Below, one piece after another: positions 43,967 to 54,445 of a DNA stretch of 64,000 nt. The DNA comes from Adiantum capillus-veneris (lineage: Eukaryota > Streptophyta > Polypodiopsida > Polypodiales > Pteridaceae). How positions within the stretch are numbered: the first letter of the stretch is position 1; the number at the start of each line of letters is the position of its first letter. Below the pieces are notes generated by a model. It saw only the letters and a program-made list of their open reading frames with translations, was not told the DNA's origin and searched no databases. Where the stretch lies: NCBI GenBank assembly GCA_014529385.2, contig CM043948.1:83942260-84006259 (forward strand), given 5' to 3'. The translations under genes were made by a program, and so were the position numbers.

Positions 43967-45951
43967 ATAGACTTGTGAAGCCCTAGATAGAGTAATTACC
44001 TTTGGATTGACCTGTTGTCAATTTCTTCCACTTGACTAGATTGCACTTTCTGTCAAGCTATCGAGTCATCATTTGCAACCTGATTCCTATAAAAATTTGA
44101 TCAAGTTAGCTATTCTTTCACAAAGACATCATAAGTTTTGCTAACTATTGTGATTGGTCTATGTGTATCACTTCAAATTTAAGTGATTGGTCTATGTGTA
44201 TCACTTCAAATTGAGCTAATTCAGTCAACAGTTGAGCATTCAACTAGACTTTGGCAAAAATCAAAGGATTAATCTGCAACCTGGAAACTAAGTGAATATG
44301 TACCAATTTGGATCCGATTGAACCCAAAATGCCCGGTGGCTTTGTATTATGCTGGTCTATCACTGTACAAGTTCAAAATTTTAAAAAAATGATGGCTGTG
44401 TAGCAGTAGTAAATAATCATGATTATTTACTTCTGTCAGCTTTTTACACTTTCTGGCTTGGTCTGCCAACTAGACAACCTGTTAAGGTCCTTGGACAAGT
44501 TTCAACAAGTTTGGACAAAATCTGTTTAAGTTTATCAATTGTTTCGTGTCCGCAGACTCTGATTTCAAGAATCTGGCTTAAGTCTCACTTTTGTGATTCA
44601 AATATTTCACCAAAATTGATTTGTGTGGTCTACTTGATATGCTTGACCTTGTGGTATGCCCAAAGTGCAAGAATACCACTTTTTGAAGCAGATGTAAATA
44701 ATCATGATTATTTACTCTGGCAAATTTTTTATAAGTTTTTGCCCCAATCTTGACACAGATCTATTGAGCACTTCAACTTAAGGTCTCTAGCCAAGTTTCA
44801 TTAAGTTTGGACTATTTTTGATCAAATGGTTATTAGTTTTCTGTCCACAGACTGACTTTGCAAATTTGGTCACTATTTTCAATCCAATGATCCAAATCTT
44901 ACCAAATTTGGTTTGTGGGCTTATTACAACATGGTAAAACTAGTGGTATGCTAACTTGGTCAAAAAGGTTGAAAAATGAGGCAGATATAACTAATCACGA
45001 TTATTTATAATTGCCAAATTTTTGTATCTTTTTGGTCAACTGAGCATGTACACATGTCTATCAGATCAATACAAGCCTATGAATCAAATTTCATCAAGTT
45101 TGGACTATTTTTTTCCAATTTACACTCAAGTTTCGAAAAGTCAGTACAAACTTTAGTTTTTTCCCAGTTTGGTGATCCAAATCCAATGTGCCTTTACAAA
45201 AGTTGTTTGTACACATTCAATGAGTCATTGATATCAACCTTGGTCAATTCTGACTTGAAAGTAATAATCGCGATTTACTTCAGGCTTGAAATGAATCAAT
45301 TTTTGTACTTTTTCCAAGGATAGTGATTTCATGAGTTATTTAAGCCTATGAATTAAGCCAAAACTTAATTTGACCTAAAATATCAAGAAAAAGCAAACAA
45401 TCTGAGCTTGGCCAACTCTTGAAATTTTTACCTCAAAGTTTCCTTGAGCTTACCCACTGGTTCATACAACTTTTAAACTTACTCTTTAGTCGGCGGATTG
45501 AGTGGTTTGGAGTTTTCGTGCTATTTCTAGCCGTAGACCTGAAATTATGCAACTTCAAATACAACTCACAATGATTCTTTTGGAGACAGCAATGTTCTGA
45601 AATCCAGCTCAGATCCTACTTACCCTACTCCTAGGTTCTTATGCCATGGGGTTGTGGAAAGTATCCACAAGCACTCATTTTCTTGTTTTTTCATGGTTTT
45701 GTGAGCTATGATCTTAAGACTTGTCTCATCTATCAATCATTCTCAAAATCCTAATCTAATTCTACAATTCTACAATCCTAAAGGCACTCGATAAGTACGA
45801 TTACTTCTAAGCTACCTCTACACAGCAAAAGATGACAATCTTAAGCTATGCGGTTTTTAAAAGAAAGTTTTTGACTCTAAGAGATCCTAGAGGAAGTTAA
45901 AGGATAACTTCACAAGACGCTGGTGTTTTTTTCTAGTTTGGGTCTCTTCGA
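43967..45951 (-). other. Giant element 5' leader
   Basis: A 2-kb AT-rich untranslated leader with no meaningful frame, largely made of diverged repeats of about 285 bp. Confidence 0.75.
44409..45278. repeat. Palindrome array in 5' leader, ~285-bp period
   Basis: Perfect 22-bp palindromes with core AAATAATCATGATTATTT at 44409-44430 and 44694-44715, and degenerate versions at about 44986-45007 and 45261-45278. Spacing is 285, 292 and 275 bp. Between them the phrase AAGTTTGGAC and a TCTGTCCACAGACT-like phrase recur. Confidence 0.88.
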
Positions 45952-45969
45952 TTCCCGGAAGCGGCACCA
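45952..45969 (-). other. Primer-binding site next to right LTR
   Basis: TGGTGCCGCTTCCGGGAA on the minus strand, two bases inside the 5' LTR. It has the form expected of a tRNA 3' complement, but I cannot assign the tRNA. Confidence 0.55.
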
Positions 45970-45971
45970 AA

Positions 45972-46905
45972 TGTGGGACGTGTGTCTAACCTCAATATCC
46001 TATCTTATTGCAGTTTTAGCGAGAACCACGATTAAATTGTCAATCCATGGGACGAAGCTGACTTGACGAGTGCATAGAGGCTACAAGAGGTTATCAATCT
46101 CTCGGAAAACAACAAACAACTCAAATCTAACTCAAGCTACACGCAAGTGACTGAAATCACCAAAAGCCAATCGCTCACCGGCAAACAAAGCACATCCGTT
46201 ATTACAGAATCAAATGACATCCAAACGTAATGAAAATTCTAGGACAAGTTTATAGGACCTAAGCACACATGCTTATGGTTTCAAACCATACTTTAGGTCA
46301 AGTGCCAAAATCGTGATTATTAACAGCAATGGATTTTTGACCTAGTCGTTTTCGACCTAGAATGCACCTAAATGCTTAGCAATGATGCCCCAATACTCCA
46401 CCTATGCTTAGTTTTTGATTTTGAAGTGTAAAATTCCTACTTATGATGAAATTAGGCAACGGGTCGGTGACACCAAAAGCTACGAATTACTGTGATGTGT
46501 TTACGTCAATGCATAGAGCTCTTACCTACGATTGCAATGCAGCAAAAACGACTGCAATGTGACAACCGGGGAGGGAGTAGGAAGCACGAGAAGGAGAGAA
46601 CTGAGCACTGTTAGCTCACGCTGTGTATTTCATTATCCAAAACTTACAAATAACTTACAAAAATTGGCTTTTATACCTTAGCCAAGGTTTTTGGTGGTCA
46701 AAACTAATAATCTGGGAGCTCTAACTAAAGATAAGTAATGACAGGTTGTTACAATCTGGAAGCTTATAGCCCCAACTCATCAATTACAAGGTTTATCCAA
46801 AAAATAAGAGTTACAATATTTTGGATTATAAAAAATAATAAGTGTTTTACACTGAGATCTCCGAAAAATGATATTCATTGTATCTGTGTTAGCTTGCTGC
46901 TAACA
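45972..46905 (-). repeat. Giant element 5' LTR
   Basis: 934 bp, homologous to the other two LTRs. Minus-strand TATAAAA at 46679-46685, about 220 bp from the transcript-proximal end. Confidence 0.93.
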
Positions 46906-47584
46906 GGATTGAGGAGGGAGTTTACTACTATATTCTTAGATGCACCAGGCAAGGTTTGTGCTTCAGGAATCCACTATGGATGATTATTGTGAGGTATATG
47001 ATGCTCACAATATGGTTTTTTAGGGCACTATTTTCAGTAGGTGTGTGGACGTGGACATTACATCCATTTTGTATTGAATATGAGTGGACAAAGGTGACCA
47101 TACACTACTTCTATCTTGTTCTTGCTGTGAAGCTACGCTAGAGAGGATTGTCAACAAGAAGAAAAGGGAGCATCCCTTGCCAGAGTTTAAGTCCGAATGA
47201 TCATTAAAGCATCATGGACAATGTGTAGTAGAGCAAGAGCAGACCTAGTCGATGGCATAGGGACTCATTCTGGAGATGACATCTATGATGACGAGTCCTA
47301 GTGATGACCACCTCATGGGGGCTATTTATCATTCCACCATTTTTTCCCCTTGAGCTATTTGCATTTTGGTATTGACTTGTTCATGGATCTTCTATATTAT
47401 GGTGTTGTACCTTCTCTCGTGCATTTGTGGTTCATTTCTACGTTTATCATTTATTTAAGTTTTGCATTCATTACTCTTATTCAAGTTTTTGTGTGCCTTT
47501 TGTTGCCATCTTAACGGTTTAGAAGCTGCACAATCCCCTGCTTTTTTCCTGCAAGGTCTGTAACTAAAGGTTAGCCATCTCCAC
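46906..47584 (+). other. Insertion target, right flank of giant element
   Basis: Frames just after the LTR read IEEGVYYYILRCTRQGLCF, then in another frame DDYCEVYDAHNMVF and ATLERIVNKKKREHPLPEF. These look like decayed coding sequence of an unassigned plant repeat protein. The rest shows nothing. Confidence 0.4.
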
Positions 47585-48250
47585 AAAACTTTGTAGGGGT
47601 GGGGAGTAGCCCCATCCCTACAAAGTTTCATGGCCACGTGTTGCCGCCTTGTCGGTCAAGCATTGCACAAACGTCAATTTTTTGCCATGAAAAAATTTCA
47701 GGGAATAGGGTGCTTACTCCACCCTTCCAAAGTTTCACAACATCTGTCACTTCTCAATGGTCAAGCGTTGCACAAATGCCATTGCCATTGGGCTTGCCAA
47801 GGGCCCAATGATTAAAAAAATGGCATTTGTGGTACTGCTGACCATCGAAACAATTAGGGATGGCCATGAAACTTTGTAGAGGTGGGGAATAGGGTGTTTT
47901 CCCCACCCTTGCAAAGTTTCATGGCCATCTATTTCAATCTCAACGGTCATGCACTGCATAAATGCCATTTTTTCTCCATTGGACTTGCCAAGGGCCCAAA
48001 CATTTGTGGTGCCCCTTACCATCGAGACGGTTAGCAATGGCCATGAAACTTTGCAAGGGTGGAAAGTAGAGTTCTTTCCTTGCCCCTACAAAGTTTCATG
48101 GCCATCTGTTGCCATCTCAATAGTCAGGCGCTACACAAATGCCATTTTTTGCCATTGGGCTCGTTAAGGGCCCAATGGCAAAAAATTGGTATTTGTGGTG
48201 CCCCTATATGTCGAGACGCTTAGCAATCGTTTCATGGCTGTTTGTTGCCA
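47585..48250. repeat. Array of nested palindromes (GAAACTTTG/CAAAGTTTC units)
   Basis: At least four related units. Inverted-repeat arms pair at 47585-47604 with 47611-47629, 47859-47887 with 47901-47929, and about 48037-48066 with 48074-48103. A second palindrome type (CATTGGGCTTGCCAAGGGCCCAATG at 47783-47810 and a variant near 48150-48185) lies between them, flanked by CACAAATGCCA and TGGCATTTGTG. No protein is encoded. Confidence 0.85.
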
Positions 48251-48261
48251 TCTTCAAGATA

Positions 48262-49083
48262 CATCATGCAGCTGGATTGTGAACACATCATATTATCCCA
48301 ACCTTCATGTGAAGCTACTCGAAGACTAGGAATAACAAACTCCCAGGGTGTAACTACTTCTTGGCCATATACCATCTTGAATGGTGTACAATTAATAGAG
48401 ACTTTGTATGCTACTAGTACAATAAGCCCATAGAGCTGATGTTAGCTCATATCCCAATCTGTGCAATGAGCCTCTAGAGTCTTGGTCAAGATAGAAATTA
48501 AAGTCTTGTAAGTACTCTCAACTGGGCCATTTGCTTGTGGATAATAAGGTGTCAACTTATGGTGGGATATCATGAATCTTGTTTTGAGTTCCTTTATCAC
48601 TTCATTTATAAAGTGAGTACCATTATCACTTAAAATTTCAAAGGGACAACCAAATCACGTAATAATGTTCTCAAAGAGAAACTTAGCGGGGGTTGACTTG
48701 CTGATATCAGCCTTGCGTGTCACCTTAGCTTCTGTCCACTTTGTCACATAGTCAGTCGCAATAATAATATATCGGGATTGGGTGTTACGAGCTGCTAGAC
48801 TAATTGGGCCTGCAAAGTCTATACCCCATTTTTCAAATGGTTGGGTCACGTTATAGGATTTAAGGGCATCCGATCCTTCCGTTGTGTGGTCTTGTAACGT
48901 TGTCATTCATCGCATCTCTTTGCAAAAAGTGATGCATCCTTGAATAAGATGGGCCACCGATAGCCTGATTGCAATACCTTCTCAGCAGTTAGTTGTCCTG
49001 AAAAATGTCTTCTCGCTATGTTCATGTGTGCTTCTTGCAGTATATACAAATATGCATCCTCACGAGCACATCGTCTAATAATA
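48262..49083 (-). pseudogene. pol: Gypsy fragment: H2C2 and integrase (broken)
   Basis: A single H2C2 module reads EAHMNIARRHFSG and, with a stop, KRCDE. The core has Asp in KWGIDFAGPIS (48906-48655 frame), ATDYVTKWTEAKV, and further on out-of-frame pieces with NCTPFKMVYGQEVV and FVIPSLRVASHEG reaching about 48265. Several frameshifts and stops. Confidence 0.82.
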
Positions 49084-49179
49084 TCGTCCTTCCCTAGCTT
49101 ATAGAGAGTACCTGCAATTAGAGAATAAATTTCGTCCTTCCCTAGCTTATAGAGAGTACCTGCAATTAGAGAATAAATT
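49084..49179. repeat. 48-bp in-frame tandem duplication
   Basis: 49084-49131 and 49132-49179 are identical. On the minus strand they repeat EIYSLIAGTLYKLGKD just before the H2C2 module. Confidence 0.95.
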
Positions 49180-50075
49180 TCACATTCCTTTAGTAGCTTT
49201 GAGCTATATCCTTACGGAGCTCCTTAGATGGAAAACCATTAACTAAAAAGTTTACAATATGCTCACTCCATTCAGGCATGGTCTCGACTAGAAATAGGGA
49301 AGTATCGAGCAATTCATTATCAATTCTAGTAGGGGCTTCACCATTGAGTATGAGAGACAAATGATCAACCATGAAATTCCTTTTACCTGGTCTCACCATG
49401 ATGGTAAAATAAAACTCAAGAAGGATTAATAACCATCATGTAATTCTTCCCGTGGAACATGGTTTGTTTACTAGATACAACAATGCTCGATGATCCACAT
49501 AAAAAACAAACTTGTTGGCAAGAAGATAATAGCAAAATTTCTTTATTGCATAAATCATAGCTAAACCTTTCCACTCTGTAATGGTGTAGTTCCTCTCAAA
49601 ATCATTCAATTGGAGACCTGCAAAGCTAATGGGGTAGTCCAATTTATGTTCTCCTGGTTGAGCTAAAACACACCCAATAGCAAAGTTTGATGCATAAATA
49701 TGGACATGGAAAATTACGTTCAAATCAGGCACTTACAAGATTGGAACACTTGTCTAGGTCCTTTTTAATAATTCATAGGCATGGTCACACTCCTCGGTCT
49801 AGTGAAACTCAATAAAAAGCTTCTACAATGGACAAACTATCTCAACAAAGTTTAAAATAAACTGTCGATAATAACCAACATGGCCCATGAATTTTTGAAC
49901 TCCCTTACAGTTTGTAGGTGGTGGTAAATTAGCAATGGCTTTTGTTTTGATTTCATATGTGGAAATCCAATTCTTGGACACAATATGCCTTAAAATGACT
50001 CCATGCTTAACCCAAAATTGGCATTTGAAAGGGTTCAATGAGATGCAATACAATCTGCACCTTTCGGTTTAGTTT
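49180..50075 (-). pseudogene. pol: Gypsy fragment: RT C-terminus and RNase H (broken)
   Basis: RT end: LNPFKCQFWVKHGVILRHIV, FMGHVGYYRQFI. RNase H: Asp position changed in VHIYASNFAIGCV (Tyr-Ala where Asp-Ala is usual), Glu region TITEWKGLAMIYAIKKF (Trp for the usual Glu-Arg), Asp in YVDHRALL. At least one catalytic residue is therefore lost. It ends EWSEHIVNFLVNGFP. Confidence 0.87.
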
Positions 50076-50085
50076 CAAGAGTTGG

Positions 50086-50565
50086 AAAAATGCTTGGCAG
50101 TTCATGTATATCATGGTTGAGCAAGAAGCAACCTACTGTGGCCACTTCGAGTTGTGAGGTTGAGTACAGTACTGTCTTCACAGCTACGGTTGAGTGTGTA
50201 TGGCTCAGACGCCTTAGGCTGATTTGGGTGTTGGACAGGACACTGCCAACACTATCTACTTTGACAGTCAGAGCGCATTGGCAGTTGCGAGGAACCCAGT
50301 TTTTCATGCTCGCACAAAGCACATTGAGGTGCATTACCACTATGTCAGGGAGAGGCTCTCAGCAGGAGAGATCAGCTTGGCTTATGTGCCAACACAGGAC
50401 AACCTTGCAGATCTTTTCACAAAGGCATTGTCTCGTGAGAAGCTTGAAGCTTTTTGCAAAGCTTTGGGCTTACTCCCCTTTGTGGACTAATCATGTCCTT
50501 AGGGCATGGCACTTCCCTTTACTCAGGTGCCAGCTCTCATTCACCGCATCACTCCAGGGGGGATT
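50086..50565 (+). pseudogene. pol: Copia-1 C RNase H, best preserved copy
   Basis: It begins abruptly at SSCISWLSKKQPTVATSSC and, after a frameshift near 50220, reads IYFDSQSALAVARNPVF to FTKALSREKLEAF and ends LLPFVD at 50490. It is the reference for the interrupted copy A. Some 75 bp of 3' untranslated sequence lead to the LTR. Confidence 0.88.
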
Positions 50566-50795
50566 TGTTACCATATACATGTGGTAGTGATGTGTGTGAA
50601 CACACTAGGACCGCCGGGGCATTTTTTCACTCTTTAGGAGATTTTTTCCCCCATGCATTGTATATACACCCATCACTCTAGGGCTATCCATCTTTACATT
50701 GCACACTAAGTAACACACTCTCTATTGTGTGCCTTGACCTTCCTTCGTCTTCTCCAAGCTGTGTGTGTTTCTCTGCAACCCTAATTCCAAGAACA
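50566..50795 (+). repeat. Copia-1 C LTR
   Basis: It starts TGTTACC after CCAGGGGGGATT and aligns with 5138-5364 to CCAAGAACA. The end could instead be ATGTTACA at 50817, just before a primer-binding site. It carries a TATA-like TATATA near 50660. Confidence 0.82.
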
Positions 50796-50818
50796 GTAGG
50801 TGCCATTAAATGTTACAT

Positions 50819-50830
50819 TGGTATCAGAGC
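50819..50830 (+). other. Primer-binding site (initiator-Met tRNA)
   Basis: TGGTATCAGAGC follows ATGTTACA and one base. It could belong to a Copia-1 or a chromovirus 5' end, since both use this primer. The Gag that follows is of the gypsy type. Confidence 0.8.
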
Positions 50831-51232
50831 ACAAGGTTTCTCTTTTCTTCCTCAAGAAGGGAGGTCCTCAAGCTAGCTATAAATGGTTGGTATTATTAAT
50901 TGCATGTGAGTAAGTAGAATAGGGATTTTTCAATCTTGCAATGCGCTTGCCTTTGTGCAATTAACGGGACATCACCATCGAGAGCTATGGTCTTAATAGT
51001 GGATTCCTACGGGGCTTGCCTACGTTAACCACTATTGAGCTATTAGAAGCTTGATAGGAGCCGGTGCTGTTTTGGTGTTAGACGACCCTCTCTTCTATTC
51101 CTTGCAATTAATGGTATTCAAGCCACGGGTACAATAGCTTGAGTGCTTTTTCTAAAGGGGTAAAGAGGAGTAGCAACTAGGGCTTGAAGTGCTAAATTAC
51201 ACCTAAAAAGTTTACACCTAAAAGTTGTTAGA
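50831..51232 (+). other. C1 leader
   Basis: 400 bp between primer-binding site and Gag start; no frame or repeat recognised. Confidence 0.6.
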
Positions 51233-53305
51233 ATGGTCGACAATAGTAAAGAGAGTGAAATTAATGTTGATAACTTTGACTTTGCTAATGAGCAGGCTAC
51301 TAAGGATGCCCCGATGCTTGTTAACTATCTTGTTTCTAGGCTTCAACAAGCCATGGGAAATCCATCCCTCCAAAGTAAAGTGCAATGGCAGCTTGGTGCT
51401 CATGGGATTCTCCAAGCTGCCCACCATGACGAGAGAGCACCTACGAAGCCTCCTTGCGAGACTTCCAAAAGAGGCCTCTCTTCGATTCGGGAAGAAGAAG
51501 AGGATCCATATGAAGGGATCAGAAATTTACTTCTTGATGACGCATCTCCTTCTCAAATGAGAATTCAAGAGCCCCCACTGAAGGAACGAGAAAGAAGTGA
51601 GTCTCCTGCCACCTCAGTGGAGATGACTCCACGAAGACTGCGGGCTAAACATGCTACATACGGAGGCGTGGAGTTCCCTGCAAAATACCCGAAATAGCAT
51701 ACTACAACCATAAAATAGACTAATCGACATACCTAGCAACCACATAGACGCGTAATCGCGAGATACACGAATAGAGAGATAGAGTGCGAGAGAGAGGAAG
51801 AGAACATGTGCAGGCACACCTCCTAGAGCAGAGTACTACGTCTGGCACGGCGAGAGAGAAGAGAGGAGAGGAGAGAAGAAATAGACAGACATTGGGTGCA
51901 ATCTCCCCCCGTGCAAGAGTGGCCATTTCCCTCTTGCACGTATTTGTTTTATGGATTTCTTGAATGGTCAAATTGGTTACAAACTGGCCGGCCGGTCATA
52001 AATGGCCAAACTCATAAAAGAGCACTTGAATAATAAAATGTACATGATATACAAATCCATTCACATAGGCCAAGCTTGGTCTAGTCTTTTCCACCTGTCA
52101 GCTGCAATAAATAATAAAATGTCAATTCTATAACAAAACACTCTCCATCACCTCCAAAACGGAGAAGACCATCGCTTACTTCTCCACGCCATACTTCAAA
52201 GAGGGATGACAAAAAGCAAGAGAAGTAAAAGGCAAGAAAGAGGACACCCTCTTCTCCATCTTCTTCATCCTCTTCCTCTTATGAAAGTGATGGTGAAGAC
52301 AAAGAAGGTCGAGGCAAGAAAGAGGTCACCCTCTTCTCCATCTTCCTCAAATTATTCACCTTCTGAAGAAAGTGATGGTACAACCTTTGAACCATCAAAA
52401 ATAAAAGGCCATAGGAAATCCTATGCCGCGTGGAAGAGGTCATCCAAGCTCAAGAAATTCAAAGAGGGAGGGAAGAGCATCTCTTTCCTTACCTACGATG
52501 ACACTTTTGGTGCTATGGACAAAGTCTTGGCCTTTATCCAACAGTTCGATGCGGCGTTGGAGATGAGGACTTCACGTAGTCCTCTAAGCTACGCCATGTA
52601 TCTATGCACTTCAAAAGTCCCCCAGGCAATAGTGGTCTAGCCTATGAGCCAACGGTGAAGCTCCACAAACATGGAAAGCTTTAAGAGCTTCCATTATGAA
52701 GCAGTTTTTGGCCACAGATGCCAAAGACAAAGTACTCACCGAATGGCGAAGCTTGAAGCTCTCTCCCTATGAATCCATTCACAAATATGTAGACAAGTTT
52801 TGGGACTTACAACTCAAATCCACTGTCTTTAAGAAGTTGGATTTTGGAGAGCAAAAGCAACAATTTTGTACGGGCTTAACTGAAGAAATGTTGGAGTATG
52901 TCAACTCCCAAAGGCCACGCACCATATCAGTGGTTATACAACATACTATGGTGGCTTCTTGAATCAATTTCCAAACGGAGGACTAAAAGAAAGTTTAAGC
53001 CCACAAAAAATAAGGGTTCCAATGAGCCTAAGGGGAAGGACAATGTCCAAAAGTCTCCTAAGGGCAACTCCAACAAAGCTAAGGAGAAGGGAGTTTACAA
53101 AGGTAAAAACAAACCCTCTCTCGAAGAGCTTGAGCGTTATCGCAAGGATAACCGTTGTTTCAAGTGCGGCGAGCAAGGGCATGCTACCGTGCTTGTCCCC
53201 AAAAGAACACCTGCCATGAACCTCCTAGAGCTACCTTGGTCGAAATCCAAGAGGAGGAAACTCACCACAAAGGATCTCCTCTATGCCATGCTTGGGGAAA
53301 GGTAA
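51233..53305 (+). pseudogene. gag: C1 gag, interrupted by a solo LTR
   Basis: It starts MVDNSKESEINVDNFDFANE. The frame RRLRAK at 51646 rejoins SPSPPKRRRPS after the solo LTR once one TSD copy is removed. A Ser-rich stretch and a Retrotrans_gag domain follow (FGAMDKVLAFIQQFDAAL, IMKQFLATDAKDKVLTEW, KYVDKFWDLQ), and a knuckle CFKCGEQGHATV in which the last Cys is displaced by a small deletion. Frameshifts near 52230, 52640 and 52950 and a TGA near 52962 break it. Confidence 0.88.
51652..52135. repeat. Solo LTR, TSD AAACA
   Basis: 484 bp starting TGCTACATAC and ending CTATAACA, flanked by AAACA at 51647-51651 and 52136-52140. Removing it with one TSD copy restores the gag frame. No other copy of this LTR is in the window, so orientation and family are unknown. 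Confidence 0.88.
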
Positions 53306-54230
53306 GAGAACATGATGTTCTACTCACAATTTCATATCCATAGAGTTGGCCACCAAACTAGGAATACAAGCTTACGAGATGGGAGATGTCCTACCCGCAG
53401 ACGGTGCTTTCAAGGGGCAAGAAGCTTCAGTCACTCCCTTAATCGGGAAATTGAGGCTCCATATCCAAAGCCATGTGGACAAAGAGGACTTCTTTATCTC
53501 TCCTCTCAAGCATGAGGATGTAATCCTAGGGGCACCATGGTTTGATCGCATGGCTGCCAATGTTAAATTCCCTGAAAGGAGTATCTCCTTTAGGTTCAGG
53601 GAAAAAGATATGTACATAGATGCTAAGGAAATGGGTAACACCATACCTATTGTACATACGCAAGCTTTCAATAAGTCAATAAAGAGCTCTATTTCCCTGT
53701 ACACAATTTTTGTCAAAGACTCTCAAAATAAACCTAATGTTTTAGCAAAAGAAAATATACATAATCAAAAGGAATTAGAGTTATCCAATTTTCTCAAGGG
53801 GTTTCAAGATGTCTTTATTGACGACATCCTTTGTGACCTACCTCCTAAGCGAGGCAATGATGACCATGCAATTGAACTTCTTCCAGGAAGTTCACCGCCT
53901 AATAAACCTCCTTATAGAGTTTCTCAAGATCAACAAGAGGAGATTATGTGGCAAGTGCATGAGTTAGTTGAGAAGGGCATGGTTAGGCCTAGCTCATCTC
54001 CATTTTGTTCTCATATGCTTTTAGTGCAAAAGAAAGATGGCACATATCGTATGTGTATCGACTATATAGACCAAGCTCTCCGACAAACAAATGAGAAGGG
54101 AAAATTTCCTTTCGCAATTTCATTTTCATATTGCTCACATTGCTGGCAAGCATAATCAAGTAGCCAATGCCCTCTCAAGATGGCCGAGAGTGAATGCGGT
54201 TTCCATAGCAACTCACAATGATCTATCTGG
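53306..54230 (+). pseudogene. pol: C1 protease remnant, RT N-terminus fused to RNase H end
   Basis: A deletion of about 20 bp near 53318 removes the protease active-site Asp that C2 retains. The frame 53346-54155 carries the protease tail (HEDVILGAPWFDRMAANVKF), FQDVFIDDILCDLPPKRG, SPPNKPPYRVSQDQQEEIM and RT fingers to YRMCIDY. It then joins directly to RNase H/linker sequence (QALRQTNEKGKFPF; compare C2 at about 62500) and ends near ATHNDLS. The RT catalytic core is absent. Confidence 0.88.
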
Positions 54231-54445
54231 GAAGAGAGGAAACAAAGGAAGAAAAGGTCTAGGAAGAGGTCACCCTCTTCTCCTTCTTCTTCACCTTCCT
54301 CCTATTCCGATGAAAGCTATGGCTATTCTCCTAGAGAATAAAAGAGGGGAGGAGATCACAAATCATTCCCTGCATGGCAAAGGTCACAAAAGCTAAAGAA
54401 GTTCAAGGAGGGGGGAAAGAGTATCTCTTTTCTCACCTATGATGG
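54231..54445 (+). pseudogene. gag: C2 gag fragment before the insertion
   Basis: In shifted frames it reads a Ser-rich stretch like that of C1 and then QKLKKFKEGGKSISFLTYDG. The next residues, GTFGATDKVLAFIQQF, appear at 59949 after the inserted element. Confidence 0.85.

Larger units (their letters stand above)
25990..46905 (-). mobile_element. Giant gypsy element (Athila/Tat-like), 20.9 kb with three LTR copies
   Basis: On the minus strand the order is: 5' LTR (46905-45972), primer-binding site, 2-kb leader with palindromic repeats, gag N-terminal half, an internal 3'-end-plus-LTR segment (42128-40411), gag C-terminal half, protease, RT, RNase H, two H2C2 modules, integrase, second protease with WVPK protein, repeat-rich spacer, long extra ORF, polypurine tract and 3' LTR (26922-25990). 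Flanks are GGAGT (25985-25989) and GGATT (46906-46910), a 4/5 match and probably a mutated TSD. Without the internal extra segment the element is about 19 kb, in the size range of Ogre-type elements. All coding parts are broken. Confidence 0.85.
48262..50085 (-). mobile_element. Fragment of a second gypsy pol (RT end to integrase)
   Basis: The minus strand carries RT C-terminus, RNase H, H2C2 and integrase of a gypsy element related to, but distinct from, the giant one. No LTR is attached. It ends near 50085, where Copia-1 copy C begins. Confidence 0.88.
50818..54230 (+). mobile_element. Chromovirus gypsy copy C1, internally deleted
   Basis: Leader, gag, protease remnant, N-terminal RT, then a jump to the end of RNase H at about 54075, and a second jump at 54230 into the gag of copy C2. 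A solo LTR (51652-52135) interrupts gag. Confidence 0.85.

Noticed and set aside
44409-45278. CRISPR or terminator hairpins
   Set aside because: Spacing of about 285 bp in a retrotransposon leader, in eukaryotic DNA; a repeat array fits better.
45935-45971. tRNA gene suggested by a tRNA 3'-like sequence
   Set aside because: Only the 3' acceptor/T-stem-like part is present, beside an LTR; this is a primer-binding site.
47585-48250. CRISPR-like array
   Set aside because: Units are palindromic and diverged, with no constant short repeat and unique spacers, and the DNA is of plant type.
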